From the NCBI GenBank assembly GCA_036936605.1, contig JAUPFV010000001.1:168664643-168728642 (forward strand): a stretch of DNA of 64,000 bases, in the 5' to 3' direction. Below the pieces are notes generated by a model that did no database searches, was not told where the DNA came from, and was given only the letters and a program-made list of their open reading frames with translations. The position numbers were made by a program, and so were the translations under genes. Origin of the DNA: Limnanthes douglasii subsp. nivea. Its lineage: Eukaryota > Streptophyta > Magnoliopsida > Brassicales > Limnanthaceae. Within the stretch, counting starts at the first letter, position 1, and each line of letters begins with the position of its first letter. This document shows positions 9,678-21,132 of this stretch, piece after piece.

Positions 9678-10496
9678 ATCGAAGAAACTCGTTCTGAAGT
9701 TTCTGAGCATAAAGTTCTTCAATGGCTTTGGTACGGTTTTCCTCGACTTCAGAGAAGGTTTTTTCCCATTCATTCTCTTTCACCCTAAAAGCTTTGACTT
9801 CAGCCTCAGCAGCGTCGGCTCGTTCTTTAACGAGATCGACCGATTTTTGCGACTCTTTAGCTTGGGTCGAGATGCTCCTCTTGAGTTCGGCAACCTCCCT
9901 CTGAAGTTTCAATACCTCTCTCTCTCTTTTTGAGCTATAGGAACGAGCAGGGCCTGTAGAGAGTTAGTAAGAAAATCAGAGTCCTGAAGGAAGAAGGAGC
10001 TCGAACTTTGGGCGTGAGCGGTAAAAATAGAAGTTCCTTGTCCTTGAGGGATGGTTTCCTCTGAGTTCGCCTTCATCTCGAGACAGCCAATGGGAGCGGA
10101 GAGTTTCGTACCCTCGAAATGTTCGAACATCAAGGGTATGGTAGTTTGCTCGTTCGTAGGGTCGACGGTCTCCTCTTGAGCAATGGATTTCCCTTTAGAT
10201 TTCTTACTTACGGAGGATTTGTTTCCTTCTTCAGCCAAAGGATCCTTCTTCCGTTTCTTGCCACGATATTATTTCCTTCCCAGTACAGCAGCAAGAGACT
10301 TGTCGGGAATTGCAACCGGGTCACGAAGAACGACGGTAGCTTCTGGCTCGGAAGGAAGAACTTCAGTAGGTTGGTCCACAACGGTACCCTGCTCACCCTC
10401 GGTATCGGACAACTCCTCGGTGTCGAAGTTGGGCGAAGATTGTCGAAGCTTTTTTGAGTTGTGCCTTCCGCAGCTGCTGAATAGTAACCTTGCAAA

Positions 10497-10565
10497 CTAA
10501 AGGATAACTTTTAAGTAAAAAAGAAATATAATAAAAAATATATAATAGTTTGTGCTTATGAATAC
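10497..10565 (-). other. Probable intron in the Gypsy-1 antisense gene
   Basis: Read on the minus strand, a 69-bp AT-rich stretch starts GTATTCATAAG and ends CCTTTAG, directly after the VSGAWENG-containing domain. Its length is a multiple of three and it contains no stop, so retention also keeps the frame. Gypsy-3 has a GT-AG stretch of 79 bp at the same place (27805-27883), which supports a real intron. Confidence 0.6.
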
Positions 10566-12308
10566 CTTCGGGAACCCATTTAAAGGTGAGACACCTCCGA
10601 TTTTCTTGGCTGTAAGGTTGGCCATTTTCCCAAGCTCCACTGACAAAGACGAATCTATACTTCCATGATCTGTCAGCTTCTAATAAGTTGTTCATAATAT
10701 TTTTGGGGTTGATAAGGGATGAGTAGAAAAAGGGGAGCTTCCCGGATTTTGAGAGGACAGATATCCCTATGTATTGTTCAATTGAGAGAGGGATCCCCGA
10801 CAGCCGAGAGGCCATTATGCTCGACATCAATGTGTACCAGGCATTCAGGGTCGGTTGGGTCAGACACAGTCTGAGGATCTCGAAGTACCGAACAATGTTA
10901 GGGTCGATGGGAAGTCTCAAACCCCAGTTAAAGAGTTCGGTGAAAAAGACTATCTCCCGACCTTGGACGTGAAGAAGGGTTTCTCCAGGTTAAGGAAACC
11001 AAACCTTGACGCGTGGAGGAATTCCCCATATCCTTTTTAACTCCTCCTCTTTGTTAGGCGAGTAGTACAGGTATTTTCCATTGAATAGAGAGAGGATCTG
11101 ATCGTTGGTCAACCGAACGTGGTACCTAGTCACGACGTCGGCCATTCCGGGTGGTATCGGTTCCCTTTCGATGCCGTCAATCAAGATTACGGAAGGGTTT
11201 CCCAATGACTGATTAGGATCGACATCCTCGCCATCGACTGGTATAATCTCAGCGTCGGTAGCAGGTGCAACGACGGGTTTGGTCGAAGCAACGTATTTGG
11301 AAGTGTGTGAAGATCGGTTGTCCTTGATTCCAGATTTCGCCGACCTGGAGTCTTTTTCCACAGACTTTGTCAGTGGAACGGTTTTGGGAGGAGGCATAGG
11401 GGCGACCGTTTTAGGTACGTTTTCTCCGATCTTTATCACAATGTTAGGTTTTGAAGACTTGTGCGAAGGCTTCTTGGTAGGCCGGTCAGTATTTTTCCCT
11501 TTAACATCAGCCGACTCTGGTTTTGAGGAAGATTTAGAAATCGGGGGTGTAGCATCGGCATTCGTCGACCCTGCGAGCGGATGTTTGTCAGCAGACAGCA
11601 GATCCCGAGGAGAAGGGGTAACAAGAACAGCACTTGAGCTGCTATGAGTTCGGATATGGCCAGGACCTTTAGCCTCGACGTTCGATGGAGCCTTATTTTG
11701 TTTCTTTCTTTCTTCGCCGGTCAGAACGCCTCTCTTGGCAGTGGTCGCAGTATTGTGACTTGTTTTTATGCCAATGGTGTCGTGAGTATGTTGAACGTAC
11801 TCGCGTGGGGGAACGTACTCATGAGGAGGCGTTAAGGAGGAACTAGAGTCACCCATAGTCAGAAATGGAGTTTTCGGTCGGCTGTTGAGCTTCCGAGACT
11901 GTGAAGGCGAGGGAAGTTTTTCGGTACTGGATATTCTAAGAGAAGCTCGAGCAGTAGGGGGCTTCGAAGAAGATGCTTGCTGCGAGGGCGAAAAATCCTT
12001 GTAGGTAGAACGGTTCGACGGACCAGGATTATTGGGTCTGAGAAAAATTAGAGGCTCCGAGTATGCTGGTGAAACGACACCTCTGTGGATCAGTCCAGCT
12101 GCTCGGTACTCTTCCGACCTCTGAGTGATCTGCAAGTAGTCGACGAAGCGGAAGATAAGCTTTTCAGGAGCGTCGGATTTCTTCGTCAGTTTCTTGTGAG
12201 ACAGAAGTTTTCTCATAAACTTGGGATTCTCTCTCTCTAGAAAGGTGAATTGGCCAGAGTTTATCTCTCTAGAAATTACTCAGTGAAAGTGAAAGTGAAA
12301 ACAAAAAC

Positions 12309-12316
12309 TATTTATA
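12309..12316 (-). promoter_or_regulatory. TATA box of the Gypsy-1 antisense gene
   Basis: TATAAATA on the minus strand, about 95 bases upstream of the ATG at 12216, followed by a TTTTTG/TTTCAC stretch and GAGAGATA. Gypsy-3 has the same motif and similar following elements (26289-26296). This points to a separate promoter for the antisense gene. Confidence 0.65.
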
Positions 12317-13035
12317 GGGGAAGCAAGTATGGTAAAGATCCACTCCATGGAGAATCGCAATCGAAAAGAGCCTCGGGAATTTCAAGAGTCGCTTAACCAA
12401 AATCGGGTTCAAGTACGACCCAATCACTATATGACACATGTCAAACCAAGGGGCTACAACAGACCTAGAGGGGTATGATCTCAGCATGCGCATAGGTAAT
12501 TAATGATGAAAAATCCACCGATCAATTAAGAGAGGACACGTGGACAGGAAGAAGGAATCAATCAGGGTATGTGGCTTGGTGGACCTCGATAAATTTAAAC
12601 CCGATTTCAAGCCCATTAAAGTGTCCCAAACCAGTTCGCAAATTTTCGGTACTTGAAGTGAAATTTTTTAAAACTAGTATGCAGCTCACACCATCGACAA
12701 ATCGGTAAATACTCGAATTCGAACCAGGCAAATAGTCAACCCTGGAGTCAACCATCAACGACAATATGTCGACCCCAATATCAACATCCAACATGGAGTC
12801 GACCTTAACCATAGTAATAATCCGATAAGTAGTGTTCTCGATCTTAGCATTGACATTTATCATCGTTTGATAGGATGTCGACCCTGGCAACGATATTTCG
12901 TCATCAGTAAAATTTCAACTTGGTAACAACTGCATCAATAGTGGGATGTCAAACCTACATTCGACACGGCCAATTTGAGGGGGAAGTCTCTGACCAAGCA
13001 CTCTACACACAATTAGTTTTTGCTCGATTCTCTGC
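12317..13035. other. Noncoding region between antisense promoter and 3' LTR of Gypsy-1
   Basis: No supported gene. The stretch about 12715-12900 repeats GTCGACC and GTCAACC motifs in a degenerate way. It is the 3' untranslated region of the element in the pol direction and the upstream region of the antisense gene in the other. Confidence 0.6.
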
Positions 13036-13051
13036 AAAACTAGGGGGCTAC
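13036..13051 (+). other. Gypsy-1 polypurine tract
   Basis: AAAACTAGGGGGCTAC lies directly before the TGATAAGG of the 3' LTR. This is where plus-strand synthesis starts in LTR elements. Gypsy-3 has nearly the same tract before an LTR with the same first eight bases. Confidence 0.75.
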
Positions 13052-13373
13052 TGATAAGGGAATAAAACACCAAGTGAAATATAGGGCTCAAATTATAATG
13101 TAATTATCTGCAGGAACTTAAATGTAAAGTAAGAAATAAGTAACAAAGGTACAACTAAAGGGGGTAACATGCAGTTAGAGTAAGTATGGCATGTGACCAT
13201 GGGTCTCACAGCCGTCACTAAATAAAGAAAGATTTTGTCCCCCAAATAGGGGACCTTCTAATGATTAGTACTTGATTTTGTCTACTTTCTCTCTCTACAC
13301 TTTTGGTACTTGCTAGCCTAACACCAGTTACACGTGTCCCGATAAACCACCCTAAATATTCTGACTCATATCA
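13052..13373 (+). repeat. Gypsy-1 3' LTR
   Basis: Pairs with 1409-1725, opens TGATAAGG and closes TATCA. Compared with the 5' LTR it has about 21 substitutions and an additional 5-bp stretch near 13265. The TATA position reads TAAATAAAG. Confidence 0.95.
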
Positions 13374-13378
13374 TTATC
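13374..13378 (+). repeat. Gypsy-1 target-site duplication, right (TTATC)
   Basis: Exact copy of 1404-1408. LINE-A coding sequence resumes at 13379. Confidence 0.93.
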
Positions 13379-16156
13379 CACGGCATGAAAAATGATAGTG
13401 CAACTGACACTGATGGTTTTAACACTTATTTTCTTAAAGTTTGCTGGGATATTATTAACTTAGATCTATGTAATGCCCTTAATTCTTACCTAAAAGGTTA
13501 TAGCAGTCCTAAAGGTGTCTTTTTTACTGGGATTTGCCTTATTCCCAAAGGTCCTAACCCTGTGAATTGGAGCAATTCAGGCCCATAAGCCTTTGCACCA
13601 TTTTCAACAGACTCATATCCAGTTTAGTCAATAACAGAATTGTTGTTCACCTCCCTAATATCATATCTAACTCTCAGGGAGCTTTTGTCAAGCATAGACT
13701 AATTCATGAAAATATTCTATTAACCAAAGAAATGATTCATAGCATCAATAGAACACCCAACAAGGGTAACATCATGGTCCAACTGGATATGTCAAATGCA
13801 TTTCACAAACTAACTCATGCCTTTATTCTCAAAATCTTAAAGGCCTTTAGGTTCTCTAATAGTCTCATTCTTCTTATTAAAGACATGATTACCAATGTGA
13901 TGATTTCTATCCTAATTAATGGCTCTAGTGTTGGCTATTTCCCTCAGAAGAATGGATTGAAACAAGGAGACCCTATGTCTCCAAGTCTCTTCATTCTTGC
14001 GGAGGAGGCTCTTATTAGAAGCCTGTCTAATCTTTTTATAAATAATAACAACATGCAATTTTACTTGAAGTCAGGGTACATCTTACCAAGTCTGGCGTTT
14101 GCTGATGATATTATCATCTTCACCAACAGCATCCTTTCCATAATTGACAAGCTTGGCAACCTGCTAGACCAATATCAGTTAGCATCAGGACAGATTATCA
14201 ACAAGCAGAAAACAAAAAAATATTACCTAAACGAAATCAACACAAACTTGCACTACAAGATTGAAGCTAACCACTAGATTTAATGTTGACTCTGATCCTT
14301 TTACCTATCTTGGAATCACCATTTCTGCAAATAACAAAAGGAAGAATTATTTGCCTCTTCTTGAAAAACTTTATAACAAAATTCATGAATGGGATATGAA
14401 ACATCTGTCCTTTGGGGGTAGATTGTCTCTTATCAACAATGTTCTGCATCCAATTGTCTACTATTGGATGCATAACAGTGTCATTCCTAACTCTATTATA
14501 AATAAAATTGAATTATATTTTAATAAGTTTATGTGGAGGTCCAAATTCAGTGACAAAGCTATACATTGGGCTCCTTGGAGCCAGCTTTGTAAACCTTTTG
14601 GAGAAGGTGGCTTGACTATCAAAAAACTATCTGATATTAAAAAAACCTTCTCCTAAAAGATTTGGTACATCTTTAGGAAGAATACCTGTCTTTGGGCCAA
14701 TGTTATGCATCTTACCTACAACCCTAATTCTCACCCTATCAATGCTAACTATAAAAACACTGACTCTCGTGTTTGGAAAAGACTTTTTAATATCAAAGAT
14801 CATACTGAAATCAATGTTAAATGGATCATTGGTGAATGAGCTGTTGATTTTTGGTATGATGATTGGCTTGACCAACATCCTCTCATCAGGGACCACAACT
14901 CTAATAACTGGTTTATTCCTGTCAATGTAAAGTCATTTTGGAAAGACAATAAATGGGACATCAACACTCTTTCTAGCTTTCTGACTCAGAATAGAGTTAT
15001 GCAAATTAATTTCCTCAAACTCCATCCTGTCCAGAAAGACAGAATAGTGTGGAAGCTTTCAACTCATATGAATTTCAACACAAAATTAACTTGGGAAAGT
15101 ATAAGATGTAAATACAACAAATCTCTGTTTAAAAAAAATTGGAATCATTATATTCCCAAAAAAAATTCTTTCTTATGTTGGAAGCTAGTAAAAAACTATG
15201 CTCCTATTAATAACATTCTTTCCAACAGGCATATTTACACTGTCTCTAAATGCCAGTTTTGTTGCAGTTGCGAAGAGAAAAACCATCTCTTCGTTTATTG
15301 CAATTTTGCTTGGCCTTTGTGGAACTATTTTGGCTCTTTATTCAGAGTTCCTATAAGGCGTTTTATGACCCAAAATCATTTACTACATTGCTGGTTTTGG
15401 GCTTCTAACAGTAAGTTTCATGTTACCCAACTTGTCCCACAGAAAATCTGTCGGACAATTTGGTATAACATAAACTACTGTAAGTTTAACAATACTCATT
15501 ACACGTATATAAATGCAGTCAATCGTATAACTAGAATAATACTAGGCATTGACTCGACCAACAAAATGAACTCTAAGCATTGGTCAAATGTTGTGGATAC
15601 AAGTACTACCCTAAGATGCAAAACAATCAATAACAGAAAGCGAAAACCTACTTACTTGAGATGGATTGCTCCTCGCCCTAGTAGATTCAAAATCAATGTA
15701 GATGCTGCTTGCAGTTCCACTGGTGAGACCAGTGGAGGAATTATTGTCAGAAATGAGTCCAGTGAGATCGTTATAGGCGTTGGGTGCCTCTTTGGGAAAT
15801 TGACTCCTCTCCAGGCTGAATGTAGAGCCCTCATCAAGGGTCTGGTCATTTGCAAGAGGAACAATTGGCAGAATGTTGATATAGAGTCAGATTTCCTGAC
15901 TCTAATCAACATACTGCCCACTGGATCTATTGCTCCTCTTCTTCATCCTTTATTCGATGTTTGTCGAAGGTTAATCCACTCTAGCATGACTCTACGCCAC
16001 ATCTCACGAAACCAGAACATGGCTGCTGATTACATTACCAAATGGACCATAGCTTATCGTCGTGAACACAATTTAAAAGGTTTCCAAGCCCTGATTTCTT
16101 TACTAGCAATAACAACGTTGGAGATCTTATTAATCGGATACATCGATCCTGGGTAA
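13379..16156 (+). pseudogene. LINE-A ORF2, C-terminal part: RT, zinc-finger region, RNase H
   Basis: Continues ORF2 after Gypsy-1. RT landmarks: DTDGFNTYFLK near 13410, LDMSNAFHK near 13785, LKQGDPMSPSLF at about 13957-13992, and the catalytic FADD at 14098-14109, with both Asp kept. Frame changes lie near 13570 and 14265; a stop at 14654-14656 and a poor stretch to 14998 follow. From 14999 the frame is open to 16156: a zf-RVT-like part (KKNSFLCWKLVKN, CQFCCSCEEKNHLF) and a plant RNase H domain with Asp in KINVDAACSS, Glu in QAECRALIKG and Asp in IESDFLTLI. Confidence 0.9.
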
Positions 16157-16382
16157 CTCCGATTTCGATTGATTCTGGAGCGAGCTTGTAATCGTTCTTC
16201 GCTTTGGAGTTTCTGCAAAGAAGAAGCAGATTGTAGTCGATTAGGGTTTCTTATCAATTTGGGAATTGATTACATAAAATTTATTGCAATTAAGTCTTGT
16301 ATTTTCTTATTATTCTTAATTTGAGAATACATTTTGTAAAACTCTTAATTTAGTAATAATAGTCATTTTATCTTAAAAACTA
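16157..16382. other. Probable LINE-A 3' tail, unresolved
   Basis: No open frame of note. This is AT-rich sequence between the LINE-A stop and the first base shared by the Gypsy-2 family repeat. The boundary between LINE tail and Gypsy-2 is not visible because no poly(A) run or target duplication was found. Confidence 0.4.
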
Positions 16383-16679
16383 AATAAATAAAGCACAACA
16401 TAATTTCAAAACGATTGGAGCTGGTTAAGTATTTTAATAAAATCCAACAAAAATAAGAAAATGCAGAACATTTACTAAAACAGCAAAACGAGGGTTTAAA
16501 CGATTAAATTTAGGGCTCAGACTTCATCACATAGTGATGCTTTCGAAAATCGTTGGGCTTCTCGACGCGTTCGATTTGAGTAGTCGCATCGCCTAATTCT
16601 GATAGTTTGGCTCCAAATAAAGCTCGTTTCCGTTTGTCCAAAAGGGCGATATAGTCATGGGCTTGTGCAACTACATCAT
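16383..16679 (-). repeat. Gypsy-2 family 3'-end repeat, copy 1
   Basis: Shared with 21341-21611 at high similarity with several indels. It includes the end of the pol frame (QAHDYIALLDKRKRALFG to VMKSEP) and about 130 bases beyond the stop. Confidence 0.8.
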
Positions 16680-17850
16680 CCTCTCCTTCTTTGGAAGAAT
16701 CCGCCCACGAATTCTCTGCTTCATCATCCTCAGCACCAGCGGTAAATGGCACCAGGTGCTTCTCGTTGAAAAGTTATGGGTCTTCATGTGGCTTGGTAGC
16801 TTCAACCAGTATGCATTGGGATTAATCTTTTCAATAATTTCAAACTAACCCACCTTCCTTGCAGCCAACTTGTTGTACTCGTGTGCAGGATATCGATCCC
16901 TGGCCAAAACAGCCCATACAAAGTCCCCCACTGTAAACTCCACCAGGCGGCGCTTCTTATCTGCAGCAATCTTGTACTTCTGTGTTGTTTCCTGCAGGTG
17001 TTTGCGGGTGTTCTCATGGATCCCCCATAAATCAACAATGGCTTTCTTGACCTTAGCTGAAACCTTATCAAGCGTTGGAAAATCTAAGTCCATAGGACCC
17101 CGTGGGTTATAACCATAGACTACCATGAGGGGACTAAACCCAGTATTGCGCTTGTGGTGCCTGTTGTAGGTGAACTCAACATGATAAAGGCGGGAATCCC
17201 ATGCTTTCAAGTTCCCAGAGACCTCTGTGCGTAACATGTTGCCTAACGTTCGATTAGTTACCTCGGTTTGGTCGTTTGTCTGCGGCTGATACGCGCTGCT
17301 AAAACTCAGTTTCATGTTTGTGAGGTGCCACAAACTCCTCCGAAAATGCTCCACAAACTGCGCATCGCGATCAGAAACGATATTCAAGGGTAGACCATAT
17401 AAGCGGTAGACCTCACGAAAGTATAAATTAGCAACATTCACAGCATCTGTGGTTTTCTTGCAGGCAATGGAGTGGGCCATCTTAGAAAACCTGTCAACCA
17501 CTACAAAAATAGAATCGTTACCTTTCTGTGTTCTTGGCAGCCCAGAGATGAAATCCATGTTGACCCTTCGCCACGGTCCTTCCGGTATTGGGAGTGGTAG
17601 GTATAGACCTGCGTCCGAGGATGTACCTTTTGCCACCTGGAAAACCCGACAACCAGCTACAAAACGGATAACATCTCGCCTCAAATGCGTCCAGAAGAAC
17701 TGACTGGATACAGAGTGAAGGGTTTGATCTCTACCCCATGCCCCTCGTTGTGTCTCTCTTGTACAATCAGTAACCTCAAACTGCCCTCAGGAACACAAAG
17801 TAAATTACCTTTGAAGAGGTAACCATTGCTCACTGCAAAAATATTTTCTC
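16510..17850 (-). pseudogene. Gypsy-2 integrase
   Basis: The core (17684-16845) is open and retains all three acids: Asp in VNMDFISGLP, Asp in IVSDRDAQF and Glu in DQTEVTNRTL. It runs through RHHKRNTGFSPLMVVYGYNPRG to DKKRRLVEFTVGDFVWAVL and the NKLAARKVG end. The N-terminal zinc-binding part is decayed above 17690. After a break near 16845-16755 the acidic tail (16752-16510) ends the protein. Expected role: cDNA insertion; the GPY/F-type end suggests a chromovirus. Confidence 0.88.
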
Positions 17851-18080
17851 AAACCTGCGCTGACGTCCTCTAGAATTGGACCAAAATATGGATCGATAGC
17901 CAGTAGATCCTTCATCATCTCGAATCCCACAACTTCTCCTTCCATACGAATCATCATGTTGCTTCGGCTCAATGCATCAGCTACGCGGTTAACTGTTCCC
18001 GAAGTATGCTTAATAAAAAAGGTAAATTGTTGAGTAAATGTTGCCCAACATGCATGGCGGGAAAAGGGTTTCTCCTGACT

Positions 18081-18548
18081 CTACAGATGCTTTAAGGCAT
18101 CATGATCGGTGTACAGGACAAAGTCATTGTAGGCCAAGTAGGATCTCCAGTGCTTTAAAGCTCGTACAACGGCATATAACTCCTTGTCATAGGTGTTGTG
18201 GTTGAGTTTAGCTCCACTTAACTTTTCACTGAAGTATGCTACAGGGCGGCCTCGTTGGCTGAGTACAACGCCAATGCCCAATCTGGACGCATCACAATGC
18301 AGTTCAAATCCTGTAGAGAAGTTAGGTAAAACCATAATCGATGCAGTGGTCAGTCTTACCTTGATTTCCTCAAACGCCTTAGCTGCTTCGGGGGTCCAGC
18401 AAAATTTCTTGCCCTTCAAACACTCTTTAATAGGAGCCATAACAGTTGTAAAGTTATGTATGATCCGTCTGTAAAAGGAGACCAGTCCGTGAAAAAAGCG
18501 GACTTCAGTGATAGAAGTAGGAATAGGCCAGTCTCGCACGACTGCCAC
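18081..18548 (-). pseudogene. Gypsy-2 RT thumb and RNase H
   Basis: An open stretch of 155 codons beginning with the RT thumb ([13 protein letters not shown]) and the connection ([15 protein letters not shown]), then RNase H with the acids in [21 protein letters not shown] and [10 protein letters not shown]. It ends in a stop at the usual QSHR-type position. Sequence between 18081 and 17850 is noncoding in this copy. Confidence 0.88.
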
Positions 18549-18613
18549 TTTTGACTAATCCACTAACATCCTATCTTTTTACATGACATCCCCCAGGAAG
18601 ACGATCGAATCCG

Positions 18614-19132
18614 TCATAAAACAAAACTTATCGAGTCCTCATAAAACTCATCTCGCCTCGAAACAACCAACACCTCGCGTAAGTGCTGGAGATGCAGATA
18701 TTCCGTGATACTATATATAAGAATGTCATCAAAGTACACAACAAGAAATTTTCCGATGAACGGGCGAAATACCTGGTTCATAACCTGCATGAACGCGCTA
18801 GGAGCGTTACAAAGACCGAATGACATTACCATCCATTCAAATAGACCTTCTCGGGTCTTGAAGGCTGTTTTACACTCACCCCCCATACGAATACGAATCT
18901 GGTGATATCCGCTCTTCAAATCCAGCTTTGTAAACATAGTAGCACCATTCAATTGATCCAGTAAATAATCAAGGCGAGGAATAGGAAACCGATACCTGAC
19001 TTTAATTTTGTTGATAGCCCGGCTATCCACACACATTATCATTGAGCCATCCCTCTTTGGTGTTAACAGTGTAGGAACCACACAAGGACTAAGACTCTCC
19101 CGGATGTGGCCTTTCGTCAACAGTTCTTCCAC
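18614..19132 (-). pseudogene. Gypsy-2 reverse transcriptase
   Basis: RT fingers and palm with [57 protein letters not shown] and the catalytic [11 protein letters not shown]; both Asp are present. A single in-frame stop at 19133-19135 separates it from the upstream protease frame. The last part (near 18640) is damaged before the thumb. Confidence 0.9.
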
Positions 19133-19900
19133 CTATATGCGGAGCTCTTCATGCTCTTTTGGGCTCATCCGATAATGCGGTCGGTTTGGTAGGCTAGCAC
19201 CCAGTACAAGGTAAATATGGAGCTGGATATCTCTCAATGGAGGAAGACCTGTATGTAAAGTATCAGGAAAGATAACAGAAAATTCTGCTAATAGCGGCCG
19301 AACTCGCTCACGTATACCAGCAAATGGATCAGTACTAAATTCTTTAACCACCAAAAGATAGACAATCTCTGTTTCATGAGCATGTTCTATAAACGTCTTT
19401 CGAGCTAGAAAGTTCTTACCCGACTCCTTTGATACTGCAAGGGCAGGTTTCGGGGAAACCTCTCTAATTGGTGTTAATATGAACCTGACATTATTCCATA
19501 TAAAACTGTAGCGGTTCTTCCTACCATCATATGTGACACTTCTATCATATTTCCAGGGTCGGCCTAGCAATAAGTGACACGCATCCATCCCAATGAGATC
19601 GCACCATGCTTTATCCCTATAGTTACCAATAGAGAAAGATACCAGACATCTTCTAGAGATATTTACTTCACTACCTTTCTTTAACCAGACAAGCTTGTAG
19701 GGGTTTGGGTGGTCTTCTTTTTTCAGGGCCAACTTCTGGACAACTTCTTCAGAGATAACATTTTCGCAGCTCTGTGAATCAATAACGAATTTGCATACCT
19801 TTCCCCTAATAGTACAAGTCGATTGGAAAATATTGTTCTGTAGGCAATCATCCCCATCACTTTTGGCTTTCGGCGTCAGACATATACGCCTTAAAACCAA
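19133..19900 (-). pseudogene. Gypsy-2 protease region
   Basis: Aspartic protease and linker to RT. The active site reads FVIDSQSCENVIS where the family has D-S/T-G, so the glycine is replaced by Gln. LIGMDACHLLLGRPW and the YDGRKNRYSF segment follow, as usual in plant chromoviruses. The loss of the active-site glycine should disable cleavage. Confidence 0.85.
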
Positions 19901-19957
19901 TGCCTGACCAATATCTCCTCCTGTAACCTGGTCATCTGGAACCTCATCAACAACATC

Positions 19958-21132
19958 CTATGGTTCTTCATCAAACCGTGGGTCACCCTCCAGGTAAAAA
20001 TCAGTAGTTTCAGCGAACAGACCCCTCGATTTTTGTGGTCGTTGTCGTAATTTTGGACACTGTAAAGCAACGTGCCCTAGTTCATGACAATAGTAGCACC
20101 AGACTCGTGAGGAAGTAACTGTGCGACTAGGGACCTGAAAATTAGCACATGTACGCATAGGAGAAACAGTTGGTACTCCTGGGTTAGGGCTTGGTTTCGT
20201 CCTTTTTGGGAATGCCAATGGAGTTGTTCCGGCAGTGTCTCCTCCATAAGGCCTTCGTGAAAGGGCTTTCTCCAGATGCAGTGTGCGCTGATGTGCTTCA
20301 GACACATTCACAGGGTCGAACATGTTCAGCTGGTCCTGGAACTGCTGTCGCATCCCTCCTATATAGCGAGATACTAGCTGATCTGCTGAATTAGCAATAT
20401 CGACACGGTTTTGTAGCTTGAAACAATCGTTAGTGTACTCGTCAACAGTCCTTGACCCTTGTTTAAAGTTTTGGAATTGCTGATACATGATGCGGGCATA
20501 GTTGTAAGGAAAAAACGCAGCCCTCAAGTGCTTCACAAACATAGCCCAACTTGTTATTTTTGGCTTACCTTGCCTTGATCTGGTCTGCTTGAGTTGTTGC
20601 CACTAGGATGCATCTCGGTCTCGGAACTTAGTTGCAACCAACTGTACCCGCTTTGCATCCGAAACCTCTTTGAAATCAAGGACTTCTTCAACTAAGGTGA
20701 TCCAATCGAAAAACTCCTCCGGTTCGAGACCCCCTTGGAGCTCTGGGATCTCCAGTATGAATCCAGATTCCCACCGGTTGTTGGCGTTCAGATCAGAATC
20801 TCTCGTTGGCGGCTGCTCGAAGACTTGATCACGAAATTCTTGTGGGTAATATTGACCCCTACCTTGTTCTCGCCGAGGAGCAAACGGATTCCGCTCGCGG
20901 CCGATCTCTCTCTCTCAGATCCCGACGGCTGGTTGCTCGAAGCTGGAGCTCGAAATCCGTTGGTTTGGTTGTTCAACAGCCTGTATAGTGCTTCTTGTAC
21001 GTCTCTCAACTGATTTCCCAACGAGTGCATCTGCTCATCAACCTGGGATTGGAATTGACCGAATTCATCACGGTCGACCGATTCGGTGATCGGAATAGTG
21101 AACTTCCCCCGAAAAGATCGCTTTGGTGGCAT
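19958..21132 (-). pseudogene. Gypsy-2 gag
   Basis: The likely ATG is at 21132 (MPPKRSFRGKF). A Gln/Asp-rich N-terminal part ends near 20788; a damaged stretch (20788-20545) corresponds to the start of the capsid domain. The domain continues at 20542-19958 (FKQGSRTVDEYTNDCFKL, DQLVSRYIGGM). The CCHC knuckle CYYCHELGHVALQCP lies near 20055-20100. The capsid and nucleic-acid-binding parts are recognisable but split by at least two breaks. Confidence 0.85.

Larger units (their letters stand above)
8417..12216 (-). pseudogene. Gypsy-1 antisense extra gene (Transposase_28-type, coiled-coil tail)
   Basis: An extra gene on the strand opposite to gag-pol, as known for some Tat elements such as maize Grande; its function is not established. 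The ATG at 12216 lies about 95 bases below a TATAAATA box. Parts in order: an N-terminal segment, a Ser/Pro/Lys-rich disordered linker (to 10993), one in-frame stop at 10990-10992, then the putative gypsy-type transposon domain (GLRLPIDPNIVRYFEI, MASRLSGIPLSIEQY, FVFVSGAWENG; about 10390-10950), a probable 69-bp intron, a polar region (9909-10238), and an Ala/Glu/Lys-rich coiled coil (9406-9912). The original stop is at 8417-8419. The tail was cut by the insertion at 8440-8915 and partly duplicated. Confidence 0.82.
1409..13373 (+). mobile_element. Gypsy-1, Tat-lineage Ty3/Gypsy LTR retrotransposon
   Basis: Complete but inactive element of about 12 kb. In order it carries: 5' LTR, primer site, gag, protease, RT, RNase H, a second RNase H, integrase, a conserved noncoding block, a 49-bp tandem array, an antisense extra gene, a polypurine tract and the 3' LTR. 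Two RNase H domains plus an antisense gene with the putative gypsy-type transposon (Transposase_28) domain are typical of the plant Tat lineage. By hand count the LTRs differ at about 21 of about 317 aligned bases plus one 5-bp indel, so the insertion is not recent. The gag-pol frame has at least ten stops or frameshifts. Confidence 0.95.
1..16156 (+). mobile_element. LINE-A, non-LTR retrotransposon split by Gypsy-1
   Basis: Non-LTR retrotransposon of the plant L1-like type. The left part (1-1408) holds an ORF1 tail and the ORF2 endonuclease; the right part (13379-16156) holds reverse transcriptase, a zinc-finger-like segment and RNase H. The codon cut at 1408 continues in the same frame at 13379, so both halves are one element broken by Gypsy-1. 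The 5' end lies left of the window and no clear poly(A) end was found. Small frameshifts and stops show it is dead. Confidence 0.9.
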
